A stretch of DNA of 8,615 nucleotides from contig MGUO01000085.1 in assembly GCA_001800015.1 (NCBI GenBank), positions 1 through 8,615 on the forward strand, read 5' to 3'. This document shows positions 1-6,561 of this stretch, in pieces (position 1 is the first letter of the stretch; every line of letters begins with the position of its first letter). A program made the position numbers and the translations under genes. The notes under the pieces are model-generated. The model was given only the letters and a program-made list of their open reading frames with translations. It did not search any database and was not told the DNA's origin. Origin of the DNA: Elusimicrobia bacterium RIFCSPHIGHO2_02_FULL_57_9. GTDB lineage: Bacteria > Elusimicrobiota > Elusimicrobia > UBA1565 > UBA9628.

Positions 1-446
1 GCCCGGATCGCGGCATTCTCAACATGATGATACGCCGGGCCTTGAAAGGGGAATCCATCCGCATTTACGGCCAAGGCAGCCAGATCCGCGATTATATTTT
101 CATAGACGATGCGCTCGCCGCCTTTTTGGCCGCCGGAGCCTGCGCCAAGAAAACCAACGGCCGCCACTTCGTCCTGGGCAGCGGACGCGGCGCGAGCCTG
201 GCCAAGGCCTTCTCTTTGATCGCCGAGCGCGTTTTCGCCAAAACCAAGCGCCGGGTCGAGGTCGAGCATGTGCCGCCGCCCGAAGGCCTTTCGCCCATCG
301 AGAACCGCGACTTCATCGCCGATATCCGCGCCTTTCGCAAGGCCGCGGGATTCAAGCCCCGACACACTCTAAAAGACGGCATCGACAGGACCATCATCTC
401 TTGTTTAAATGAAGCAAGCCACGAAACCCTCCATCACAGCCGTTAA
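1..446 (+). CDS. NAD-dependent sugar epimerase/dehydratase, C-terminal part (5' end outside window)
   Basis: This is the C-terminal part of an extended-SDR nucleotide-sugar epimerase or dehydratase; about 147 residues are visible, read from base 3. The frame is open from the window edge, and the residues before the first ATG at 24 (PDRGILN) already fit the family, so the true start lies upstream. The segment GESIRIYGQGSQIRDYIFIDD is the family's substrate-binding stretch (usually G-x-G-x-Q-x-R-D-[FY]-[IV]-x-V-x-D). Near the end, RDFIADIRAFRKAAGFKPRHTLKDGI matches the usual 'D..K....LGf.P...l.eGi..T' closing helix. The Rossmann half with the nucleotide motif and the YxxxK pair is not in the window, so epimerase cannot be told from dehydratase. 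It probably makes a nucleotide sugar in the cytoplasm for the glycan locus. The next gene starts inside its last 38 bases. Confidence 0.88.
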   Translation, partial: PDRGILNMMIRRALKGESIRIYGQGSQIRDYIFIDDALAAFLAAGACAKKTNGRHFVLGSGRGASLAKAFSLIAERVFAKTKRRVEVEHVPPPEGLSPIENRDFIADIRAFRKAAGFKPRHTLKDGIDRTIISCLNEASHETLHHSR

Positions 447-843
447 GCTCTACGACATCCGCAATTACCCGGACGTCAACGGCAATCTGGCCTTTATCGA
501 AGAAACCCGCGACATTCCCTTTGCCATCAAACGTATTTTTTACGTTTACGGCGTGCATCCGGGCGACATCCGCGGCCAACATGCCCATCGCCGCTGCAAG
601 CAATTTCTTATCTGCGTCAACGGAACGGTGACGGTGACCTGCGACGACGGCCGGCAAAAGCAGGCCTTCACCCTGGATTCCCCTTTGCGGGGCCTCTACA
701 TACCTCCCCGCATCTGGGCCGAGCAAAGCTACGCCGGCAGCGACACCATGCTGGTGGTGCTCACCGATAAATACTTCGCCGAGTCGGATTATATCCGCGA
801 CTATAAGCGGTTCGTAATCCGGCGGGGGTTAAAGAGAATATGA
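409..843 (+). CDS. WxcM/FdtA-family sugar 3,4-ketoisomerase (cupin)
   Basis: A 144-residue single-domain cupin of the FdtA/QdtA/WxcM-like group. Characterised members convert dTDP-4-keto-6-deoxyglucose to the 3-keto isomer, which a PLP aminotransferase then aminates to Fuc3N or Qui3N sugars. The diagnostic stretch is RGQHAHRRCKQ at residues 55-65, with the cupin histidines H58 and H60. It is followed by the second cupin half, LDSPLRGLYIPPRIWAE (about 89-105), and the typical C-terminal YIRDYKRF. The length is that of the stand-alone enzymes, without the acetyltransferase fusion found in some WxcM proteins. The ATG at 409 gives a normal N-terminus with a few extra residues, but I see no clear ribosome binding site, so translation is probably coupled to the overlapping epimerase gene. 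No partner aminotransferase or acetyltransferase is visible here. FdtA-type and QdtA-type products cannot be separated by eye, so no symbol is given. Confidence 0.87.
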   Translation: MKQATKPSITAVKLYDIRNYPDVNGNLAFIEETRDIPFAIKRIFYVYGVHPGDIRGQHAHRRCKQFLICVNGTVTVTCDDGRQKQAFTLDSPLRGLYIPPRIWAEQSYAGSDTMLVVLTDKYFAESDYIRDYKRFVIRRGLKRI

Positions 844-1787
844 AAATCGTCGTCACCGGCGCCTTGGGCCATATCGGCTCGCGCTTGATCCGGGAATTGC
901 CCGGCTGGTTTGGCGGCTCTCAAATCGTCTTGATCGACGACATGTCGGCCCAGCGCTATTGCTCCCTTTTCAACCTTCCCAACGGAAACTATCGCTTCCT
1001 TGAAGGCGATGTGATCAAAATGGATTTAGAGTCAATCTTTAAAGGCGTCGATTTTGTGTTTCATCTGGCGGCCATCACCAATGCCGCGGCGAGCTTCGAG
1101 ATCGCGGCTGAACTGGAACGCGTGAATTTCTCGGCGACCTCCCGGGTGGCCGAGGCCTGCCTTAAATCCGGGGCTTCTTTGATTTATCTTTCCACCACCA
1201 GCGTCTACGGCACCCAGGCCGAAGTGGTCGATGAGAATTGCGCGCTTTCCGATTTAAAGCCGCAAAGCCCTTACGCCGAAACCAAGCTGAAAGAGGAGCG
1301 CCTGCTGCAGGAGTTGGGCAGCCGCGGCCTGCGCTTCATCATCTGCCGCTTCGGCACCATTTTCGGCGTCTCACCGGGCATGCGCTTCCATACCGCGGTC
1401 AATAAATTCTGCTGGCAGGCGGTTTTGGGCCAGCCCTTGACCGTCTGGCGCACGGCCCTGCATCAGAAACGGCCCTATCTGGACCTAAACGACGCCATGG
1501 CCGTCTTTAAGCTCATCACGGCTCGCAAAATTTTCGACGGCCGCATTTACAACGTGCTCACCGCCAATCTGACCGTCAACGATATCGTTGAGGCCCTCAA
1601 AGAACATATCCCGGATGTGAACATTAAGCTGGTCGATCAAAAAATCATGAACCAACTTTCCTATGAAATCTTGGACGCCCGCTTCCGCGCCCACGGCTTT
1701 AAGCCTCAAGGCAGCCTGCGCCAAGGCGTGGCCGATACGGTCAAGCTGCTCAAAGGCTCGCGGCTCGCGGCCGAGGCGCTGCCTTGA
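840..1787 (+). CDS. NAD(P)-dependent epimerase/dehydratase (extended SDR)
   Basis: A complete 315-residue extended short-chain dehydrogenase of the sugar-nucleotide epimerase/dehydratase type. It opens with the nucleotide-binding glycine motif GALGHIG (residues 7-13) after a beta strand. D33-D34 end the second strand, which favours NAD. FHLAA lies at about 74-78, LSTTSVYG at 117-124 holds the catalytic serine/threonine, and Y145-x3-K149 (YAETK) is the catalytic pair. The C-terminal half carries the sugar-binding segment RPYLDLNDAMAVF, where family members usually have RD[FY][IV]xVxD. The exact sugar substrate cannot be read. Its ATG overlaps the ketoisomerase stop as ATGA. It differs from the truncated epimerase at the window start (HQKRPYLDLND here, SQIRDYIFIDD there), so the two probably act on different intermediates. 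Confidence 0.9.
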   Translation: MKIVVTGALGHIGSRLIRELPGWFGGSQIVLIDDMSAQRYCSLFNLPNGNYRFLEGDVIKMDLESIFKGVDFVFHLAAITNAAASFEIAAELERVNFSATSRVAEACLKSGASLIYLSTTSVYGTQAEVVDENCALSDLKPQSPYAETKLKEERLLQELGSRGLRFIICRFGTIFGVSPGMRFHTAVNKFCWQAVLGQPLTVWRTALHQKRPYLDLNDAMAVFKLITARKIFDGRIYNVLTANLTVNDIVEALKEHIPDVNIKLVDQKIMNQLSYEILDARFRAHGFKPQGSLRQGVADTVKLLKGSRLAAEALP

Positions 1788-2767
1788 AGAAGGCCGGCGT
1801 GAAGCTCGCCTTGATCGGCGCCGGCGAACTGGGCAGCAGGCATTTGCAGGCCCTGGCCCTGCTTGACCGGCCCGCCACAATCGAGGTATTCGAACCGGTA
1901 TTGACCGCTCAAGGCAAGGCGGAAGCGCGCTTCGCGCAAATCAAGCAATCCGGCCGGGTTTCCGTTAAATTTTTAAGCCGCATGGAGGATTTTTCTCCGT
2001 TCCTGGACCTAGCCATCATCGCCACCACCGCCGATGCGCGCCTGCAAGCGCTGGAGCAGCTTCTGGCAGAAAAAAACGCGCGCTATCTGATCTTGGAAAA
2101 AGTGGTATTTCAAGACGTCAAAAGCTTTGACAAGGCCCAGCGCCTGCTGTCGCGCAAGAAGGTGAAAGCCTGGGTTAATTGCCCCCGCCGGATGTGGCCT
2201 TTTTACCAGGAGCTTAAGCCTAAATTCAACGGTGAAAAAATAGATTACCGCGCCAGCGCGTCCAATTTAAATTTGGGTTCTGTGGCGGTGCATCTTCTGG
2301 ACCATCTCTCTTTTTTCACCGGCGAATATGATTACGAACTTTCCTCCGAACGCCTGGATCCCGACATCCTCCTTTCCAAGCGGCCCGGCTTCAGGGAATT
2401 TACCGGCACCTTGGAGGGGCGCCTGGCGGGAGGAAGCGCCATTTCCATCACCTCTTACCGTGAAGGCAATGCGCCTTTCCTGATCCAACTGTCCACCCAA
2501 TCGCTCAGATGCCTTATCCGCGAGCCGGAAGGCAAGGCCTGGCTGGCGGAGGAGGGCGATGGCTGGCAATGGCAAGAGATTCCATTCAAGGCGCTTGCCC
2601 AGAGCCAGCTTACCCACTTAGCCGCGGCCAAAATCCTGAATTCAGGCGAATCCGAATTGCCCACTTTTGAGCAATCCAGGGAAATTCACATCCCCCTTTT
2701 GAAAACCCTTACGGCGCATTTCAGCAAAATCATCAACCAGCCGGTTTCCGCCTGCCCCATCACATGA
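1784..2767 (+). CDS. Gfo/Idh/MocA-family oxidoreductase, divergent (EKV in place of EKP)
   Basis: A protein of 327 residues with an N-terminal Rossmann domain (GAGELG, residues 12-17, then SRHLQAL) and a C-terminal alpha/beta domain typical of Gfo/Idh/MocA dehydrogenases, which oxidise or reduce sugars and sugar nucleotides with NAD(P). The usual EKP motif reads E105-K106-V107, so the lysine is kept and the proline lost. The next block, VNCPRRMWPFY (131-141), replaces the common 'v.y.rR..p'. H170-LL-D173 in SVAVHLLDHLSFFTG occupies the expected catalytic His-x-x-Asp position. The chosen start is TTG at 1784, overlapping the upstream stop (TTGA), with GAGG at 1773-1776. An in-frame GTG at 1799, preceded by GAAGG at 1789-1793, is an equally good start and gives a cleaner N-terminus (VKLALIGAG). 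Substrate unknown; context suggests a sugar of the surface glycan. Confidence 0.84.
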   Translation: MKKAGVKLALIGAGELGSRHLQALALLDRPATIEVFEPVLTAQGKAEARFAQIKQSGRVSVKFLSRMEDFSPFLDLAIIATTADARLQALEQLLAEKNARYLILEKVVFQDVKSFDKAQRLLSRKKVKAWVNCPRRMWPFYQELKPKFNGEKIDYRASASNLNLGSVAVHLLDHLSFFTGEYDYELSSERLDPDILLSKRPGFREFTGTLEGRLAGGSAISITSYREGNAPFLIQLSTQSLRCLIREPEGKAWLAEEGDGWQWQEIPFKALAQSQLTHLAAAKILNSGESELPTFEQSREIHIPLLKTLTAHFSKIINQPVSACPIT

Positions 2768-3741
2768 GCCAAAAAATCTTGCTGGTGGGAACCGGGACCA
2801 TGGCCCAGGAATACGCCAAGGTTCTATTGGCGGACAAAATACCTTTTGACGCGGTGGGCCGCGGTTCGGACAAGGCCTCGGCTTTCGCCGAAATAACCGG
2901 CGTGCTGCCTCATGCCGGCGGCTTAAAGCCGTGGATCGCGGCGCAAAAGACAATTCCCGCGGCGGCCATTATCGCGGTTGACGTCCCGAACCTGGCTCAA
3001 GCTTCCCTCGAGTTGATTGACCGGGGCGTGAGGCGCCTCCTAGTGGAAAAACCCGCCGGGCTTAACGAAGAAGAAGTCCGGCGCCTGAGCGCGGCGGCCG
3101 GCAAAGCCGAAGCCGGGGTTTATGTCGCCTACAACCGCCGCTATTACGCCTCCACGCGGCGCGCCCGGGAAATCATCGCCGAGGACGGCGGCGCGCGCTC
3201 CTGCCATTTTGATTTCACGGAATGGAGCGCCAAAATCGCGCGGACCAAGCACCCGCCCGCGGTCAAGGAACAATGGTTTTTCGTCAACTCGACGCATGTG
3301 GCGGATCTGGCTTTTTTTCTCAGCGGCGACCCCAAAACCCTTCATTCCCAAACCAGCGGCAGCCTCCCTTGGCACCCGGCCGCCTCTATTTTTACCGGCT
3401 CCGGGCTTACGCAATCGGCAGCGCTATTCAGCTATCAGGCGAATTGGGAAGCTCCCGGCCGCTGGGGCGTGGAAATCACCACGCGCAAACGCCGCCTGAT
3501 ATTGCGCCCACTGGAAGAGCTTTATATCCATAACGAAGGCTCCCTGACGCCGGAGAAAGCCGCGTTGGATGACGCCGACGACAAATGCTTCAAACCCGGC
3601 CTGCGCCGGCAACTGCGGGCTTTTCTTGACGGCCGGGATGACGGCCTGCTTCCCATTGAAGACCATCTGCGCCGGACCCGGGAAATATTCCGGCCCATGG
3701 TCTATCCTCGCGCGGTCAGGGAAACGGCGCCCTCCCCATGA
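2764..3741 (+). CDS. Gfo/Idh/MocA-family oxidoreductase
   Basis: A 325-residue NAD(P)-dependent oxidoreductase of the Gfo/Idh/MocA fold. The Rossmann motif is GTGTMA (residues 9-14), an alanine-ending variant of GxGxxG. The canonical E95-K96-P97 follows (LLVEKPAGL), then YNRRYY (123-128), the usual substrate-side arginine block. STHVADLAFFLSG carries the catalytic-site H178 and D181. Its closest visible relative in the window is not the preceding gene: the glycine motif, EKP and His regions all differ, so this is not a recent tandem duplication. It starts with an ATG overlapping the preceding stop (ATGA) and has no evident Shine-Dalgarno sequence, consistent with translational coupling. It is probably a cytoplasmic enzyme that modifies a sugar or nucleotide sugar; the substrate cannot be read from the sequence. 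Confidence 0.86.
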   Translation: MSQKILLVGTGTMAQEYAKVLLADKIPFDAVGRGSDKASAFAEITGVLPHAGGLKPWIAAQKTIPAAAIIAVDVPNLAQASLELIDRGVRRLLVEKPAGLNEEEVRRLSAAAGKAEAGVYVAYNRRYYASTRRAREIIAEDGGARSCHFDFTEWSAKIARTKHPPAVKEQWFFVNSTHVADLAFFLSGDPKTLHSQTSGSLPWHPAASIFTGSGLTQSAALFSYQANWEAPGRWGVEITTRKRRLILRPLEELYIHNEGSLTPEKAALDDADDKCFKPGLRRQLRAFLDGRDDGLLPIEDHLRRTREIFRPMVYPRAVRETAPSP

Positions 3742-4835
3742 GCCGGGACAAGGACTTAACGCTGCTGCTGAGCCTGTGGGGCAGGGTCCCCTATACCCTG
3801 CGCTGGCTTGCCTACGCCGACAGCGTCCGCTTTCCTTTCAAAATGCTGCTGGCCGACGGCAGCAACGACGCGGATGCAAAAACCGTGGAGAATGCCGTTA
3901 AGGCCAAAGGCAGCTTCCCGCATCTCGACATCGATTACGTGCGCTATCCCGAGGACAAGAGGCCGCCGGATTACTTCAACAAGCTGGAAGATGCGTTTTC
4001 GCATATCAAGACCCCGTTTTCCTGCGTCGGCGACAACGATGATTTTCCCGTGCCTTTCGGGCTTGCTCAATGCCTTGATTTCATGAAAAAGAACGAGGGT
4101 TACGCCGCTTGCGGGGGACGTTATTCCGGGATATACATCGATTCCGGGGGCGTTTACGGAGCGCCGCGCTTTGAACGGCGCAATCCCTGCTGGGACATCA
4201 CGGCGCCAAGCGCCGGCGAAAGGATGCGCGCGCATTTTTCCCGCTACCAGCTGACATGGTATGATGTGCATCCGTCCGCGCTGCATCGCTCGCTTTACCG
4301 GCGCTTGAAAGAGGCCGCGCCCAAGGATTTGTTTTTGATGGAGCTTCTGACCAGCTTTCTGGCCGCGGCCGAGGGCCGCGTGAAAAAGCTTCCCATTTTG
4401 ACGCTGATACGCCAGCACGGCACGCCCAACACCAGCTCGGCGCAGGCGCGGGAGAGGGGCGATGCTTTGGGCCGCATGCTGCAGGAAAATTGGTCCGTTG
4501 ATTTTGCCGGCTTCGTGGACTCTGTTTCGCGGGTGATCGCGCAGAAAGACGGCATCAGCCCCGGGCAGGCCTCCTCGCTTGTCCGCGAGGGATACAGAAG
4601 ATATTCCGGCAAGGTTTTGGCCAAGACCCTGGCGGCAAGCTCCGGACCCAAAAAAACGACGGCGCTTAAAGGCCTGCTTGAATCCGCTCTCGGTCCGGAA
4701 AGATTCGAGCGCTGGCGGGCCAAATACAATCAAAGCCGCATCCCCCTGTGGGCCGATCCCCAGGACCGGTCGGCCCTTACCGCGGTCCGGGATTTCTTGG
4801 CCGCGCCCGAAAGCGCGCGAGCGCAAAAAGCATGA
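3738..4835 (+). CDS. GT-A-like glycosyltransferase (TIGR00180-type family)
   Basis: A 365-residue protein whose N-terminal half resembles the family 2-like glycosyltransferases often named TIGR00180 domain proteins. A strand with LLLSLWGRVPYTLRWL (about 9-24) is followed by MLLADGS (36-42, D40), and SCVGDNDDFPVP (95-106) holds the acidic D99-N-D101-D102 cluster, which stands where GT-A enzymes keep the metal and nucleotide-sugar binding DxD. No membrane segment or signal peptide is apparent, so it probably works at the inner face of the cytoplasmic membrane, transferring a sugar in glycan assembly. The C-terminal half (about 150-365) contains a long, mostly helical region I do not recognise. 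The ATG overlaps the upstream stop as ATGA. It is the only glycosyltransferase in the window, and it sits between the second and third Gfo/Idh genes. Donor and acceptor are unknown. Confidence 0.75.
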   Translation: MSRDKDLTLLLSLWGRVPYTLRWLAYADSVRFPFKMLLADGSNDADAKTVENAVKAKGSFPHLDIDYVRYPEDKRPPDYFNKLEDAFSHIKTPFSCVGDNDDFPVPFGLAQCLDFMKKNEGYAACGGRYSGIYIDSGGVYGAPRFERRNPCWDITAPSAGERMRAHFSRYQLTWYDVHPSALHRSLYRRLKEAAPKDLFLMELLTSFLAAAEGRVKKLPILTLIRQHGTPNTSSAQARERGDALGRMLQENWSVDFAGFVDSVSRVIAQKDGISPGQASSLVREGYRRYSGKVLAKTLAASSGPKKTTALKGLLESALGPERFERWRAKYNQSRIPLWADPQDRSALTAVRDFLAAPESARAQKA

Positions 4836-5815
4836 AAAACCAGATTGTCGCGGTCATGGGAACCGGAAGCATCGGCATGCGCCATCTGCAGTCCCTGCAT
4901 GCCGCGGGGCTGAAAAACTCCATCGCCGTGCCCGTGCGCGCTTCTCGCCTCATGGAATTGCGCCGCCACGGCTTTCAAACCGCGGAAAACTTGGCCGCGG
5001 CCTCGAAACTGGGGGCTAAGGCTTGCGTGATCGCCACCGACACCGGAAGGCATTTGCGCGACGCGCTCACGGCCCTGGACCTGGGCCTGGATATCCTGGT
5101 GGAAAAACCCCTGGCCAATGACGCGGCCCAGGCCCGGGAAATCGCCCAGGCTGCGTCTAAACGCCGGCGCAAGGCCTATGTGGCCTGCGTTCTGCGTTTT
5201 TCCGAGTCGCTTAATCAATTTCGCAAGCTTTTGGATAAGCCGGGGCGTCTTCATGCCGTGGCCGTTGAATGCCGTTCCTATTTGCCGGACTGGCGCCCGG
5301 GAAGGCGCTACAAGGAATCCTACAGCGCCCGGGCCTCCGAAGGCGGCGTGCTGCGCGATTTAATCCATGAAGTCGATTACGCGGGCTGGCTGTTCGGCTG
5401 GCCCAAGGCTGTTTCGGCCCGTCTCAAGAACCTGGGCCGATTGGGCATACGGTCGGAGGAGATGGCGGAACTGCAATGGGAAGCGCCCCAAGGTTATCGC
5501 GTCAACGTCAATCTCGATTATTTAACGCGCCCGACCCTGCGCCTGGTAAGGGCTTTCGGCGAGCGCGGTTCGCTGACCTGGGATTGGAATTCGAGCAGCG
5601 TGATTTGGGCGCCGGCAAACCAAAGAGAATCGCGCATGACCCCCGAGCAAAGCCGCGAGAAATTATATCTGGCTCAGACCAAGGCTTTTCTGGCGGCGCT
5701 TCAAGGCCGCAAGGGTCAACGCTTAGCCGGCCTTAAAGACGGCATCCGGGCTTTATCCATTTGCGACGCGGCGCGGCGCGCCGGCCGCAGCCGGCGCGAG
5801 GAGAAAATCCAGTGA
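4832..5815 (+). CDS. Gfo/Idh/MocA-family oxidoreductase of nonulosonate loci (PtmF-like position)
   Basis: A 327-residue Gfo/Idh/MocA oxidoreductase. The glycine motif is GTGSIG (residues 10-15) followed by MRHLQSL. E91-K92-P93 is canonical. LRFSES (121-126) takes the place of the usual arginine block. GGVLRDLIHEVDYAGWLFG carries H179 and D182. The stretch RSYLPDWRPGRRYKESYSAR (148-167) is one I associate with Gfo/Idh proteins next to nonulosonic acid genes. The ATG at 4832 (ATGA overlap) is preferred over in-frame upstream starts as early as 4748, because those would add about 28 residues without a Rossmann pattern and overlap the glycosyltransferase by about 90 bases. The following gene is the CMP-synthetase, which suggests a part in making the hexosamine precursor of a legionaminic- or sialic-type sugar, as proposed for Campylobacter PtmF. 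That role is inferred from context. Confidence 0.87.
   Translation: MKNQIVAVMGTGSIGMRHLQSLHAAGLKNSIAVPVRASRLMELRRHGFQTAENLAAASKLGAKACVIATDTGRHLRDALTALDLGLDILVEKPLANDAAQAREIAQAASKRRRKAYVACVLRFSESLNQFRKLLDKPGRLHAVAVECRSYLPDWRPGRRYKESYSARASEGGVLRDLIHEVDYAGWLFGWPKAVSARLKNLGRLGIRSEEMAELQWEAPQGYRVNVNLDYLTRPTLRLVRAFGERGSLTWDWNSSSVIWAPANQRESRMTPEQSREKLYLAQTKAFLAALQGRKGQRLAGLKDGIRALSICDAARRAGRSRREEKIQ
5798..5803 (+). promoter_or_regulatory. Ribosome binding site deciding the GTG start at 5812
   Basis: GAGGAG lies eight bases before the GTG at 5812. It supports that start for the cytidylyltransferase over the in-frame ATG at 5761, which would add a low-complexity Arg/Ala-rich leader and overlap the upstream gene by 55 bases. 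Confidence 0.7.
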
Positions 5816-6561
5816 GCGAAAAGCTTTTGGCCGTGATTCCGGCGCGCGGCAGGTCCAAAGGCCTGCCCGGCAAAAACATAAGGCCGCTGGCCGGCTTGCC
5901 CCTCATCGCCCATTCCATACGCCTGGCGCGGCTTTGCCCGGAAATAACCCGCTGCATTGTTTCCACCGATTCGCCGGAAATCGCCGCGGTCGCCCGCCGT
6001 TTCGGGGCCGAACTCCCTTTCCCCCGCCCCAAATGGTTGGCTCACGCGCGAACCCCCATGTGGCAGGTGTTGCGCCATGCCTTGCATACCGTGGAAATGC
6101 AGGAGGGCTCGCGCTACGATTTTCTCCTCCTGCTGGATCCCACCTCCCCCACGCGCCTGCCCCAGGACGTGGCCCGGGCTTTCAAGCGCCTGAAAAGCAA
6201 GCCCCGGGCCGCGGGCATTGTTTCGGTCTCGGTGCCGGAGTTCAATCCCATCTGGCATTCGGTGGTGAAAAAAAACGGCTGGATGACGGACTTAAACCCC
6301 ACGGGCGCGCGCTTCAACCGGCGCCAGCAAGCCCCGCGGATTTACCGCATCAACGGCCTGCTCTATATTTGGCGTGCGGATTTCGTGCGCAAACAGGAGT
6401 CCTGGCGCTCGCGCGGAAAACATTTGCTGCATATCACCCCCGATATCCGCGCGGTCTCCATCGACAATCAGGAGCAATTTGATAAAACCGATTTGCTGAT
6501 CCGCGGCGGGCTGATCAATCTTCCCTGGCTTAAGAAGGAGGCGCGTCATGCGCAGCGTTAA
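5812..6561 (+). CDS. neuA: CMP-nonulosonate (acylneuraminate) cytidylyltransferase
   Basis: A 249-residue CMP-sialic-acid-type synthetase that joins CTP and a nonulosonic acid (sialic, legionaminic or similar) into the CMP-sugar donor, releasing pyrophosphate, in the cytoplasm. The nucleotide-binding loop is IPARGRSKGLPGKN (residues 9-22), with R12, K16, K21 and N22 in the usual places. VSTDSPEIA (50-58) and LLLDPTSPTR (106-115; usually LLQPTSPLR) are the next two family motifs, and YRINGLLYIWRADF is the conserved late block. The length fits the single-domain bacterial enzymes. The start is GTG, overlapping the previous stop as GTGA. The name neuA is used for the family; a legionaminate enzyme (LegF/PtmB) is as likely as a true Neu5Ac enzyme given the neighbours. 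Its last 14 bases overlap the SDR gene. Confidence 0.92.
   Translation: MSEKLLAVIPARGRSKGLPGKNIRPLAGLPLIAHSIRLARLCPEITRCIVSTDSPEIAAVARRFGAELPFPRPKWLAHARTPMWQVLRHALHTVEMQEGSRYDFLLLLDPTSPTRLPQDVARAFKRLKSKPRAAGIVSVSVPEFNPIWHSVVKKNGWMTDLNPTGARFNRRQQAPRIYRINGLLYIWRADFVRKQESWRSRGKHLLHITPDIRAVSIDNQEQFDKTDLLIRGGLINLPWLKKEARHAQR
6535..6540 (+). promoter_or_regulatory. Ribosome binding site for the SDR gene, inside neuA
   Basis: AAGGAG (extending to AAGGAGG) sits in the last codons of the cytidylyltransferase gene, seven bases before the ATG at 6548. It favours that ATG over the in-frame ATG at 6569 and makes a 14-base gene overlap. Confidence 0.75.

Noticed and set aside
3756..4826. A long open frame of 356 codons on the minus strand opposite the glycosyltransferase gene
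   Set aside because: Its translation shows no domain pattern and is rich in Arg, Gly and Ala, as expected of the antisense of a GC-rich gene; the + strand gene has clear glycosyltransferase motifs and couples to its neighbours.
4748..4831. An N-terminal extension of the third Gfo/Idh gene from 4748
   Set aside because: The extension is Arg/Gly/Pro-rich, precedes the normal Rossmann start, and would overlap the glycosyltransferase gene by about 90 bases, whereas ATG 4832 forms the same ATGA overlap used elsewhere in the operon.
5761..5811. An earlier ATG start for the cytidylyltransferase at 5761
   Set aside because: It adds 17 mostly Arg/Ala residues before the family's usual N-terminus; GTG 5812 has GAGGAG at the right distance and a GTGA overlap.
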